This document shows, in pieces, positions 30,571-38,804 of a stretch of 64,000 bases of DNA. The position numbers were made by a program, and so were the translations under genes. Source of the stretch: Collinsella sp. Lineage in GTDB: Bacteria > Actinomycetota > Coriobacteriia > Coriobacteriales > Coriobacteriaceae. The notes under the pieces were generated by a model. The model was not told the origin of the DNA. It searched no databases and worked only from the letters and a program-made list of their open reading frames with translations. The stretch is from NCBI GenBank assembly GCA_019425015.1, contig JAHYYJ010000003.1, positions 132,457 through 196,456 on the forward strand. Reading direction: 5' to 3'. Position 1 is the stretch's first letter. Each line of letters opens with the position of its first letter.

Positions 30571-32295
30571 CTACGAGCGCAGTGTAATTTTATCGCGCAG
30601 CGACTTGAGGTCTTCGGTGACAGTGCGGTCTTCCTGGATCATCTTCTGGACCTTTTTGTAGCTCGTGCTGACGGTCGAGTGGTTGCGGTTGCCAAATTCG
30701 GCGCCCACCGCCGTGGTCGTCATCTCGCACATCTCGATGGCTAGGTAGATAGCGATATGGCGTGCTTTGGCGATATTGGCGTTGCGACGCGGGCCGATGA
30801 GCTCCTCGTGCGTCACGCCGTACTGCTCTTCGATGACGGACTGAACCGTCTGGACGTTGATCTTTTTGGCCGATGTGTCGAAGTACTGGCTGGCGATGGC
30901 GTCGATATCGTCAAAGGTGAGCTCCCCGCCCTCGCGCTCGCGGTCGCCCGCCTCGCCGGCGCAGCGCTCGCAGAAGCTCTCGAGTTCGCGGATGTTGGTG
31001 CCCGAGACCTCGGCCATGTGTTTAAAGTGCTCGTCGGTCAGGTGCCCGCCGTCGCCCCCATAGGCCGCCAGCAGCGAGTCGTCGCCTGCCTCGGGAGCGG
31101 CGACGATGGTGTTCTCGTAATAGCGCTGCAAGATCTTGTATTTCATCTCGTAGCTGGGCTCTGCGACCAAGCAGAGCATGCCGGCGTTGAAGCGGCTGGT
31201 CAGACGCTCGTCCATGCTCAGGTCCTTGGGGGCGCGGTCTGCCGCGATGACGACCTTCTTGTTGTTGCGGATGAACTCGTCCATGAGCTGGAAAAAGTAG
31301 TCCACGCTCGCGCGCTTGCCGATGATGTTTTGGATGTCATCGATGATGAGCACGTCCACGCCGTGGTATGCCTGCATGATAGGGGCGTTGCTCTTCTTTT
31401 GGCGGTCGAACTCGGTCATCAGGTCGTCCAGATATGCCTGGGAGTTGGCATACTTGACCTTGATCTCGGGCGACTTCTCGGCGAGCTCGTTTTTGATGGC
31501 AAGCAGCAGGTGCGTCTTGCCCAGGCCCGATTTGCCGTAGATGAACAGTGATGTGCACGTGCCACGCTCGTCCGCGAGGGCGGCAAACTTGAGTGCCGAG
31601 CGATAGGCATGGCTGTTCTCGGGGCCGTAGACAAAGTTCTCAAAGGTAAATTTTGAGTTCGCGGCGAGCGGGGCTCCATCCGCATTCTGCTCGGCCGGTA
31701 CGGTCGGTGCCGGCATGGGTGAAGCGGGGGTCGCAGCTTGCGTGGACTTAGTCGGCGCTCCGCCCTTCATCTGGTTCATCATGCGACGAAAATCATCGGC
31801 CGAGAGCGTGTTCTTGATTGCAATGCCCGAATCCGCGCCCGCCGCTGCGTCGTGAGCGATAGGCATGTGCGTGACGGGTGCGTTCGTTGACGTCGCCGCC
31901 GCGGTCGGCAACGGTGCCATGGTTTCACGGGAAACATCGCCGTGCTGGTGCTCGATTGTCGGCACGTCGCCTGCGGAGGCCGGCACCGCCGGGGAGGCAG
32001 CGGGAGCCGCGGCGGGCGCCGTCGCAGCAGCGGATTCCGCCACGGCTCCTTGCGGTGCCACGATGTCGAGCGCAATCGGTGCAAAGGCGATTTCTTCCAG
32101 ATAGGCCTCAATAGTCGGCTGATGCTTTTTGAGCTGCGCGATGGCAAAGCGCGAGGGGGCCTCGATCGTGAGCGTATCTTCGGTCAGGCTTATGGCGCGC
32201 GATTGCCCCAGCATGTTGATGAGGCGTGCATCTTGGCCGTCGCGCTGGCAAAAGGCGATGGCATCCCCCAGGATGATGCTTGCTTCCTCGTCCAC
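30571..32295 (-). CDS. dnaA: chromosomal replication initiator DnaA with altered recognition helix
   Basis: 574 residues. Domain I about 1-80; domain II a long Ala/Pro-rich linker about 81-215; domain III AAA+ with Walker A 'GKSGLGKTH' (254-262) and Walker B 'VLIIDDIQN'; domain IV helix-turn-helix at the end. The signature is 'GNRNHSTV' (535-542) where E. coli has GGRDHTTV, so base-reading Asp433 is Asn and Thr435 is Ser. The start is GTG after GGGAGAG. Lies 15 bases after the GHKL gene. Identity is certain; the effect of the substitutions is inferred. Confidence 0.97.
   Translation of the reverse strand: MDEEASIILGDAIAFCQRDGQDARLINMLGQSRAISLTEDTLTIEAPSRFAIAQLKKHQPTIEAYLEEIAFAPIALDIVAPQGAVAESAAATAPAAAPAASPAVPASAGDVPTIEHQHGDVSRETMAPLPTAAATSTNAPVTHMPIAHDAAAGADSGIAIKNTLSADDFRRMMNQMKGGAPTKSTQAATPASPMPAPTVPAEQNADGAPLAANSKFTFENFVYGPENSHAYRSALKFAALADERGTCTSLFIYGKSGLGKTHLLLAIKNELAEKSPEIKVKYANSQAYLDDLMTEFDRQKKSNAPIMQAYHGVDVLIIDDIQNIIGKRASVDYFFQLMDEFIRNNKKVVIAADRAPKDLSMDERLTSRFNAGMLCLVAEPSYEMKYKILQRYYENTIVAAPEAGDDSLLAAYGGDGGHLTDEHFKHMAEVSGTNIRELESFCERCAGEAGDREREGGELTFDDIDAIASQYFDTSAKKINVQTVQSVIEEQYGVTHEELIGPRRNANIAKARHIAIYLAIEMCEMTTTAVGAEFGNRNHSTVSTSYKKVQKMIQEDRTVTEDLKSLRDKITLRS
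31921..31936. other. Degenerate parS-like site inside dnaA
   Basis: GGTTTCACGGGAAACA, 14 of 16 matches to TGTTTCACGTGAAACA, in the linker-coding part of dnaA. Confidence 0.4.
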
Positions 32296-32310
32296 TGTCT
32301 CTCCCGTTCT

Positions 32311-33663
32311 TTAGCTCTGAGCTCGCACGCGAGCGGCGCCGAGTTCGGTCAGATGGTATTTCTGGCCATGCTTGATGACCAAGCCGGCCTGCGCCAAGTC
32401 ATTGAGCGTGCGTGACCAAGTGGGGGCCGAGTTTCCAAACGCCCTCGCCAGATCGGTAGCACCGCACGCTTGATTTTGCGCCAGATAGCCCAGCGCGGCG
32501 TTGCCGCGATCGCTTACGAACACGTCCGGTTGTGGCTGCGCATACTGATTTGCTGCATTAGGATACATCATTTGAGCTGCTGGTTGTTGAGAACTCTGCA
32601 TCGGCGGCATTTGCTGTTGAAAACTTTGAGGCCACTGTTGGTAAGGCTGCGGAGTCATCTGCTGGGCCCAGGGGTTGTACTGCTGCTGCGGCATCTGCTG
32701 GTACGGCTGCTGATATCCCTGCTGGTACTGCTGCGGGAACTGCTGGCCATACCCCAGTGGCGGCATCTGCTGATATGGATATCCCTGTTGGTACGGCTGA
32801 TAGCCCATTTGCTGGCCACCCGGTGCCCCCGTCGCCTGCTGCATTGCTGTTGCATCCTGATCCGCCAGCGGCATGGCCTCTGGCGCGTTTGGCGGCATCG
32901 ACATCGATGCCGCCTGGGGCTCTTGTGTAGGAAGCATTCCGGGCTGCTGCATCTGTCCCACGGGGGGCTGCATCTGTTGCGTTGCCATGGGCTGCTGCGC
33001 AAAAGCTCCCGGCAGGGGATATGTGGGCTGCTCCGTCTCGGGCCGCACGGCAGCACCGCGTCCGCCGGCACGCTCTATTTCCTGCACGCGTTTAGGGTCC
33101 AGGCTTACCGTAACCACGGTGCCGTTGCCCATGTTGTCCTCGATGGACACGGCCCCGCCGGCGTTTTCCAAATACTCCTGCACCATGGGAAACCCTGCTC
33201 CGGTTCCACGGATGTAGCGCTTCATCTTGCTGTTTGCGCTGGTAACGCCAAAGTCGAAAGCACGCTCCTTGTCGTCGATGCCGGGTCCTTGATCAGCGAA
33301 GCGGATGGTGTCTCCGCCGTCCAGAATCGAGATGATGGGCTCGGCAAAGTGCGCGTGGATAAAGTTTTCGACAATCTCGCGGATGACCATGAGCGAGATA
33401 TGGCCACCTTGTTCTTTCATGCACTGGTAGACGGTGTTGGTCGTCTCTTCCAAATACGTGCGGACATCTTGCGGATCAATGACGATCACACGCGGTGTCG
33501 ACAGCATATCGTCATAGACGGCGATGCGCGCGGCGTACATGGCTTTTGGCGCCTGCGTGGTCGTCTGCTCGCCTTCCTCACGCTCTTCGCGCACGCCGGT
33601 GATGTGCTCGTTGTCGGGTGCCGGGTCTCCGGAATCGACCATGGTGTAAAAGTCGTCAGACAT
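32311..33663 (-). CDS. GHKL ATPase with Gln/Tyr-rich segment and winged-helix end, upstream of dnaA
   Basis: 450 residues. About 85-190 is a histidine-kinase-like ATPase domain of the RsbW/SpoIIAB type: N box 'REIVENFIHAHF', G1 'DQGPGID', G2 'GTGAGFPMVQEYL'. It has no phosphoacceptor His domain. About 220-380 is low complexity: some 33 Gln in residues 284-366 with Tyr, Pro, Met in a repeating Tyr-Gln-Gln pattern. About 383-450 looks like a winged helix-turn-helix ('ATDLARAFGNSAPTWSRTLN'). It is transcribed into dnaA 15 bases downstream. Function unknown; regulation of initiation or stress sensing is speculative. Confidence 0.88.
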   Translation of the reverse strand: MSDDFYTMVDSGDPAPDNEHITGVREEREEGEQTTTQAPKAMYAARIAVYDDMLSTPRVIVIDPQDVRTYLEETTNTVYQCMKEQGGHISLMVIREIVENFIHAHFAEPIISILDGGDTIRFADQGPGIDDKERAFDFGVTSANSKMKRYIRGTGAGFPMVQEYLENAGGAVSIEDNMGNGTVVTVSLDPKRVQEIERAGGRGAAVRPETEQPTYPLPGAFAQQPMATQQMQPPVGQMQQPGMLPTQEPQAASMSMPPNAPEAMPLADQDATAMQQATGAPGGQQMGYQPYQQGYPYQQMPPLGYGQQFPQQYQQGYQQPYQQMPQQQYNPWAQQMTPQPYQQWPQSFQQQMPPMQSSQQPAAQMMYPNAANQYAQPQPDVFVSDRGNAALGYLAQNQACGATDLARAFGNSAPTWSRTLNDLAQAGLVIKHGQKYHLTELGAARVRAQS

Positions 33664-33906
33664 GCCGCTCGCAATCTTTCAAAAGGTTTCGAACAAATAG
33701 TAGCTCACCGTGCAATGTTTCTCATCTTTCGACAACTTTTCAAAACCTGTTGAAAACTTTGGAAAACGGACGAAAAGTTCTCAACATTGCCAACATGACC
33801 TGTTGAAAACTCGATGAAATATCGTGAAAAGTTGCCATGCACCGCTAAATCGAGCTCGGCTTATGGGGGAACCGTGTGAACTGCGCAACCTTTTACCTTT
33901 GATTTC
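33664..33906. other. Candidate oriC, rpmH side: DnaA-box cluster
   Basis: Non-coding, AT-richer than the flanks. Contains ACCTGTTGAAAAC twice (33745-33757, 33798-33810), TTCTCAACA (33778-33786) and several AAAAGTT/AACTTTTC segments. The same 13-mer occurs inverted at 30546-30558. This fits a bipartite origin flanking dnaA and its upstream gene. Confidence 0.6.
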
Positions 33907-33936
33907 TTGACATTTGAACATTGATTTCCCTACAAT
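33907..33936 (+). promoter_or_regulatory. rpmH promoter
   Basis: TTGACA (33907-33912), 18-base spacer, TACAAT (33931-33936). A GC hairpin follows in the leader at about 33964-33980 before the ribosome site. Confidence 0.85.
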
Positions 33937-34008
33937 CTTCAAGCTCACGTGTCTATATCTGCGTCCGCGCCCCCGCGGACACTCGAAATGCAGCAGGAGG
34001 AACTTAAG

Positions 34009-34143
34009 ATGAAGCGTACGTATCAGCCTAATAAGCGTAAGCGTGCCAAGACCCATGGCTTCCGTGCCCGTATGGCCACTAAGGGTGGTCGTGCCGTGCT
34101 CGCCCGTCGTCGCGCCAAGGGCCGCAAGCGTCTCACTGTCTAG
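34009..34143 (+). CDS. rpmH: ribosomal protein bL34
   Basis: 44 residues, very basic, 'MKRTYQPNKRKRAKTHGFRA' and 'RRRAKGRKRLTV', the standard sequence. ATG with AGGAGG 8 bases upstream; a longer reading from 33949 is rejected. First gene of rpmH-rnpA-yidD-yidC-jag. Confidence 0.98.
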   Translation: MKRTYQPNKRKRAKTHGFRARMATKGGRAVLARRRAKGRKRLTV

Positions 34144-34163
34144 CAGCGATACACACATCTCGC

Positions 34164-34502
34164 ATGAAGACTATTAAGTCTCGGCAAGATTTCGAGCATG
34201 TGTTCAGTCAGGGGCGTCGTTTCAATCACCCTCTGATTCGAATGACCATATGTGAATCGGTTGGCGAAGGCGACTCCGGAAGGGTCGCCTTCGTTGGTGC
34301 TAAACGGCTCGGTTGTGCTGTCGTGCGCAACCGTTCTAAGCGTGTGATGCGCGAGGCCGCCCGCAGCTGTGGATTTCCCGTTGCGGGTTATGACATCATC
34401 TTGTTCGCAACTCCCAAGACGAGGGTTTCTTCGCCTCAGGAGATGGACAATGCATTGCGTTCGCTTATGAAACGCGCCGGCGTTGCCGGGGAGGAGCGAT
34501 GA
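34164..34502 (+). CDS. rnpA: ribonuclease P protein component
   Basis: 112 residues; binds the catalytic RNase P RNA and the 5' leader of pre-tRNA. The RNR motif is in 'GCAVVRNRSKRVMREAAR'. Begins 20 bases after rpmH and overlaps yidD by 4 bases (ATGA). Confidence 0.97.
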   Translation: MKTIKSRQDFEHVFSQGRRFNHPLIRMTICESVGEGDSGRVAFVGAKRLGCAVVRNRSKRVMREAARSCGFPVAGYDIILFATPKTRVSSPQEMDNALRSLMKRAGVAGEER

Positions 34503-34723
34503 GCAATCACGTTTTGCGACGTGTTGCCATCGCTCCTATTCGCATATATCAACAGGTTATTTCGCCCTTATTGCCTGACGCCTGCATTTATTACCCAACG
34601 TGCTCGCAATACGCCGTCCAGGCGATTGAGAAGTACGGTGTTTTGAGAGGCTGCTGGCTTGCCGTGAGGCGCATCGCTCGCTGCAATCCCCTGCACGTCG
34701 GCGGTTATGACCCTGTGCCCTAG
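34499..34723 (+). CDS. yidD: membrane protein insertion efficiency factor YidD
   Basis: 74 residues with the three conserved cysteines and signature 'CIYYPTCSQYAVQAIEKYG' and 'RCNPLHVGGYDPVP'. Amphipathic N-terminal helix. Coupled to rnpA by a 4-base overlap. Confidence 0.97.
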   Translation: MSNHVLRRVAIAPIRIYQQVISPLLPDACIYYPTCSQYAVQAIEKYGVLRGCWLAVRRIARCNPLHVGGYDPVP

Positions 34724-34752
34724 CGGGCACTCGCTATCGGAGGAAAACTTAC

Positions 34753-35523
34753 ATGTGGGATTGGATCGTTAACATCCTTTTCGAGCTGCTCAAGCTCATC
34801 CAGACCTTTGCGGTCGACTGGGGCCTGTCCATCATCATCCTGGTGGTCATCATCCGTCTGCTACTGACGCCGCTTATGCTCAAGTCGACTAAGTCGACGG
34901 CACGCATGCAGGTGCTGCAGCCCAAGATGCTCGAGATCCAGGAGCGCTATGCCGACGATCCCCAGCGTCAGGCCGAGGAAATGCAGAAGTTCTACAGCGA
35001 GAACAAGTTCAACCCGATGGCTGGTTGTCTGCCGCTGTTGATTCAGATGCCTGTCCTGTTCGCCCTATTTACGCTGCTGCGTAACCTGCCGGACTACTTT
35101 AACGACGGCGCGTTCTCGTTCTTTAATATTCTGCCCGACCTGACCACCACGCCGAGTGCCTCCTTTGCCGATGGCTTTATGGTCGCGCTGCCTGCGCTGG
35201 TCTGCCTGATCCTGTTCGCTGTCCTGACCCTGATTCCGCAGCTCTATATGTCGCGCAACCAGACCGGCCAGCAGGCTCAGAGCATGCGTATGATGGCCGT
35301 TGTCATGACGGTCATGATGCTTTGGATGGGCTGGAGCCTTCCCGTTGGTGTTCTGCTGTACTACGACGTCTCGTCTGCTTGGCAGGTTATCCAGCAGATT
35401 TTTGTGACGCAGAAGGTCATCGACAAGGTGAAGGCCGATGAGGAGGAGCGCCTTAAGAACGCGCCGCTGCAGGTTGAGGTCACTCGTCGCGAGAAGAAGC
35501 CGCGCCCGCACAAGAAGAAGTAG
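34753..35523 (+). CDS. yidC: membrane protein insertase YidC
   Basis: 256 residues, the short Gram-positive form without a large external domain. Five membrane helices; the conserved hydrophilic groove Arg is in 'IIRLLLTPLMLKSTKS', and 'NPMAGCLPLLIQMPVLFALF' is diagnostic. Lys/Arg-rich C-terminus suits ribosome contact. GGAGG upstream of ATG. Confidence 0.97.
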   Translation: MWDWIVNILFELLKLIQTFAVDWGLSIIILVVIIRLLLTPLMLKSTKSTARMQVLQPKMLEIQERYADDPQRQAEEMQKFYSENKFNPMAGCLPLLIQMPVLFALFTLLRNLPDYFNDGAFSFFNILPDLTTTPSASFADGFMVALPALVCLILFAVLTLIPQLYMSRNQTGQQAQSMRMMAVVMTVMMLWMGWSLPVGVLLYYDVSSAWQVIQQIFVTQKVIDKVKADEEERLKNAPLQVEVTRREKKPRPHKKK

Positions 35524-35540
35524 CGGGATATCAATCTTAT

Positions 35541-35552
35541 TTAGGTACCTAA
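35541..35552. repeat. 12-bp palindrome TTAGGTACCTAA, copy 1
   Basis: Perfect palindrome between yidC and jag. An identical 12-mer, also followed by C, occurs at 39045-39056 after the parAB gene set. Confidence 0.5.
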
Positions 35553-35567
35553 CTTTTGGAGTACGTT

Positions 35568-36137
35568 ATGTCTGAAGAGATCATCGAGGATATGCTTGAG
35601 GAGGTTGCCCCGCAGGTCGCGGGCGATTATCCCGAGATTGCACAGCGCTACAAGGCCGGTGAAGAGCTGACCGACGAGGAGCTCGACACCATTGCCGATG
35701 TCGCGATTTCCATCCTGCGTTCCATCCTTTCGCACTTCGATGCCGCCAACTCTCCTATCGATGAGTATGAGGGCGACGAGGGTGAGCTGATTCTGGATGT
35801 AACGGCTCCCGACCTTGCTGTTCTCATTGGCCGTCATGGTCGCACCCTTGATGCCCTTCAGGTTATGTTCTCTTTGCTAGTGAGCCGCAAGCTTGGCTTT
35901 AGGTATCCGGTTGTAGTGGACGTCGAGGGATACAAGAGCCGCCGTCAGGACAAGGTTGCCTCCATGGCTCAGTCTGCAGCCGAGCGTGCCATCCGCACTC
36001 ATAAGAGTGTTTCGCTTCCGCCCATGAATGCCTACGAGCGCCGACTGGTTCACATTGCACTTCGTGGCAATGACGCCGTCGATACTCATTCTGAGGGTTC
36101 TGACCCTGATCGCCATGTGGTGATTGTTGCTCGATAA
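35568..36137 (+). CDS. jag: RNA-binding protein Jag/KhpB
   Basis: 189 residues. KH domain with 'IGRHGRTLDALQVM' (GxxG loop) and R3H domain with 'NAYERRLVHIALRG'. The Jag-N domain of firmicute homologues is replaced by an acidic helical N-terminus. ATG at 35568 has GGAG upstream. Last gene of the rpmH cluster. Confidence 0.93.
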   Translation: MSEEIIEDMLEEVAPQVAGDYPEIAQRYKAGEELTDEELDTIADVAISILRSILSHFDAANSPIDEYEGDEGELILDVTAPDLAVLIGRHGRTLDALQVMFSLLVSRKLGFRYPVVVDVEGYKSRRQDKVASMAQSAAERAIRTHKSVSLPPMNAYERRLVHIALRGNDAVDTHSEGSDPDRHVVIVAR

Positions 36138-36155
36138 TCTGCTCGAGCTTATGCT

Positions 36156-36187
36156 AAGGGGACGTGGTTTCCACGTCCCCTTTTTTT
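36156..36187 (+). terminator. Terminator of the rpmH-jag cluster
   Basis: 12-bp stem (36156-36167 with 36171-36182) then TTTTT. Confidence 0.95.
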
Positions 36188-36233
36188 GTCAAAAGTTCTC
36201 GATACACTGATTTTTGTCAGAAAGGAGCTTTCG

Positions 36234-36971
36234 TTGTTAGTACTTACTGATCAGCAAGCTGACGAGATGTTGACTCGTCTAACTTCCTATTGCAAAGAGT
36301 ATTCCTTGAGCGTATCTGATGTTGAGCTGAGGAAATGTATTCAGCATTTGGATTTGGTTCTGGAAACAAATAAGACAACTAATCTCACCCGTATTCTTAA
36401 CGTAGAAGATGCTGCGGTACTTCATATCCTCGACTCACTTGTTTTGCTCCCCTATATCAATAAGGCTCCTGAGGGAGCTTTGCTCGATATGGGGACAGGT
36501 GCGGGCTTCCCTGGTATTCCGTTAACCATAACCACGCATCGTAAAGCTACTTATATTGACTCTGTTGGTAAGAAGGTTGATGCCGTCAATTCTTTTGTTC
36601 ATGCTCTTGGGTTGAAACATGCTCATGCGATTCATGATCGCCTTGAAGAATATGCTCGAAGCCATAAGAAGCAGTTTTCTGTCGTAACCGCCCGCGCACT
36701 TGCCCCTCTACCGATTCTTGTTGAGTATGCGGCTCCGTTCCTCAAGGATGGAGGTCTATTTGTTATCACCAAGGGTAATCCTTCGGATGAGGAGCTAGTT
36801 TCCGGCATGTCGGCAGCTAAGATTTGCGGCTTCACTTTGCTTCTTAATGACGCAATCGATTTGCCTGAGGGCTTGGGCCACAGGGAGTTCATTGTTCTCA
36901 AGAAGAGTCATCCAGCATCCGTTTCATTGCCTCGTGCAAATGGCATGGCTAAGAAGAATCCGCTTGCCTAG
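36234..36971 (+). CDS. rsmG: 16S rRNA m7G527 methyltransferase
   Basis: 245 residues; SAM motif 'LLDMGTGAGFPGIPLTI' and 'VVTARALAPLPILVEYA' are diagnostic. I chose TTG at 36234 because AAAGGAG sits 6-7 bases upstream; an earlier in-frame TTG lies in the preceding terminator. From here to about 39 kb codon third positions are visibly richer in A/T than in flanking genes. Confidence 0.94.
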   Translation: MLVLTDQQADEMLTRLTSYCKEYSLSVSDVELRKCIQHLDLVLETNKTTNLTRILNVEDAAVLHILDSLVLLPYINKAPEGALLDMGTGAGFPGIPLTITTHRKATYIDSVGKKVDAVNSFVHALGLKHAHAIHDRLEEYARSHKKQFSVVTARALAPLPILVEYAAPFLKDGGLFVITKGNPSDEELVSGMSAAKICGFTLLLNDAIDLPEGLGHREFIVLKKSHPASVSLPRANGMAKKNPLA

Positions 36972-36972
36972 A

Positions 36973-36988
36973 TGTTTCACGTGAAACA
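36973..36988. other. parS: parS site 1 (perfect)
   Basis: TGTTTCACGTGAAACA, the canonical 16-bp ParB-binding palindrome, two bases after the rsmG stop. Confidence 0.97.
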
Positions 36989-37011
36989 TAATGGATACTA
37001 ACAACTTGCAG

Positions 37012-37027
37012 TGTTTCACGTGAAACA
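37012..37027. other. parS: parS site 2 (perfect)
   Basis: Exact canonical palindrome, 39 bases from site 1. Confidence 0.97.
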
Positions 37028-37050
37028 TGGCGGTTGATATCGAATCGGAA

Positions 37051-37066
37051 TGTTTCACGTGAAACA
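37051..37066. other. parS: parS site 3 (perfect)
   Basis: Exact canonical palindrome, again 39 bases from the previous one, 40 bases upstream of parA. Equal spacing puts sites about 3.7 helical turns apart. Confidence 0.97.
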
Positions 37067-37105
37067 TCCTCCGTTTGACAGCTTTAATACACACCAGGAG
37101 GGACC

Positions 37106-37906
37106 GTGGGATTTCGCGACGTTAAGCGTTCTAAGAACGCAAAAGACACGCGTATCATTGCAATCATCAATCAAAAAGGCGGCGTCGGTAAGTCAACGAC
37201 GGCTGTAAACCTTGCAGCAGCACTGGGTGAGCAGGGTCGTAAGACACTGATTGTCGATTTTGATCCGCAGGGAAACAGTACCAGTGGATTTGGAATTGAA
37301 AAAGAAGACCTTGATCACTGCATCTATGATGCATTGTTGAATGATGTGCCGGCAGAATCGCTTGTTCTTGATACAAATTGCAAAAAGGTATTCGTAATTC
37401 CAGCTACGATTCAGCTTGCAGGTGCCGAAATTGAGCTCGTAAGCGCAATTGCTCGTGAAACCCGCCTCAAAGATTTGCTTGAGCCGATTCAGGACGAGTT
37501 CGATTTTATTTTCATTGACTGTCCTCCTTCGCTCGGCCTGCTTACTATCAATGCCTTGACCGCAGCAGATAGCGTTTTGATTCCAATCCAGTGTGAGTAT
37601 TACGCACTCGAGGGCGTTACGAAGCTGCTTGAGTCAATGAAGATGGTCAAATCACGTCTGAACAAGGGCTTAGACACCTATGGTGTGCTTATGACCATGT
37701 ATGACTCACGTACTTCTTTGTCGAATCAGGTTGTTGAGGAAGTTCAATCGTACTTTGGTGATAAGGCGTTTAAGACGCTGATTCCCCGTACGGTTAAAAT
37801 CTCTGAAGCTCCGTCTTTTGGAGAACCGGTAATTACCTATGCACCTCAAAACAAGGGTGCAAAAGCGTATATGAACCTTGCAAAAGAGGTGATCAAGCGT
37901 GCCTAG
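37106..37906 (+). CDS. parA: chromosome partitioning ATPase ParA/Soj
   Basis: 266 residues. Deviant Walker A 'NQKGGVGKSTTAVNLAAAL', Walker A' 'LIVDFDPQGNST', Walker B 'FIDCPPSLGLLT'. GTG start after AGGAGGGACC. Works with ParB on parS to segregate the origin. Overlaps parB by 8 bases. Confidence 0.97.
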   Translation: MGFRDVKRSKNAKDTRIIAIINQKGGVGKSTTAVNLAAALGEQGRKTLIVDFDPQGNSTSGFGIEKEDLDHCIYDALLNDVPAESLVLDTNCKKVFVIPATIQLAGAEIELVSAIARETRLKDLLEPIQDEFDFIFIDCPPSLGLLTINALTAADSVLIPIQCEYYALEGVTKLLESMKMVKSRLNKGLDTYGVLMTMYDSRTSLSNQVVEEVQSYFGDKAFKTLIPRTVKISEAPSFGEPVITYAPQNKGAKAYMNLAKEVIKRA

Positions 37907-38804
37907 TGCAAAGAAACGTGGTGGATTGGGACGCGGACTCAATGCTTTGGTCTCAGAGGCTGAGTATGAGACCGGTGGTTCTGCTGCATCTGCTTCAAAT
38001 GCCTCATCTGAAACAAAACTACCTATTGAGGATATCGTTCCCAACCCTAATCAACCGCGAATTCAGTTTAATGAAACTGAACTTCGCGAGTTGAGCGAGT
38101 CAATCCAAGAGCATGGCGTTTTGCAGCCGCTCTTGGTTCGCAAGCATGGAAACGGCTATGAGATTATCGCTGGTGAGCGTCGTTACCAGGCGTCAAAGCT
38201 TGCTGGTCTTGAGGAGCTGCCTGTCATCATTAAAGATGTTAATGATGAAGAGATGCTGGCTCTTGCTCTTATCGAAAACCTTCAGCGTTCTGATCTGAAT
38301 CCCGTCGAAGAGGCTAAGGGCTATCGCCAGCTCATTGATGCCAGCGGTATGACCCAGGAGGCATTGTCGAAGGCAGTAAGCAAGTCACGCTCTGCAATTA
38401 CAAATTCGTTGCGCCTTCTCGATCTCCCCGAAGTAGTTCAGCAGATGATTTTTGAGGGTAAACTTACTGCTGGTCATGCACGTGCGATTCTTGCAGTTCC
38501 CTATGAGGATGCTCGAATTCGACTTGCAGAAAAGGTTGTTGCAGAGGGCCTTTCCGTAAGAGCGACAGAAAATCTTGCTTCATTGTTTTCTGCCGGAGAG
38601 ACGCCTAAGACGCCGAGGCCTGCAACGCCTCAGTCTTTTAAAAAGGCTGCCCGTGTGCTTCGCCAGGTATTTAATACCAACGTGCGTGTGAAGAGCTCGC
38701 GTGGAAAGAATAAGATTGAAATTGAGTTTAAAGACGAAGAAGAGCTTTCTCGTATTCTTGGTGAAATGATTCAGTTTGATCAAGGGGGCCAAGATGAGGA
38801 ATAA
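37899..38804 (+). CDS. parB: chromosome partitioning protein ParB/Spo0J
   Basis: 301 residues. CTPase motifs 'IVPNPNQPRIQFNETELREL' (C1) and 'IAGERRYQASKLAGL' (C2), then 'ALIENLQRSDLNPVEEAKGY' (C3) and a KorB-type helix-turn-helix 'TQEALSKAVSKSRSAITNSL'. C-terminal dimerisation domain present. GTG start preceded by AGAGGTGA. Three parS sites lie 0.8 kb upstream. Confidence 0.97.
   Translation: MPSAKKRGGLGRGLNALVSEAEYETGGSAASASNASSETKLPIEDIVPNPNQPRIQFNETELRELSESIQEHGVLQPLLVRKHGNGYEIIAGERRYQASKLAGLEELPVIIKDVNDEEMLALALIENLQRSDLNPVEEAKGYRQLIDASGMTQEALSKAVSKSRSAITNSLRLLDLPEVVQQMIFEGKLTAGHARAILAVPYEDARIRLAEKVVAEGLSVRATENLASLFSAGETPKTPRPATPQSFKKAARVLRQVFNTNVRVKSSRGKNKIEIEFKDEEELSRILGEMIQFDQGGQDEE

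Noticed and set aside
32470..33753. 427-codon open frame on + with Leu/Arg/His repeats
   Set aside because: Reverse complement of the Gln/Tyr-rich coding repeat; the apparent repeats are a by-product.
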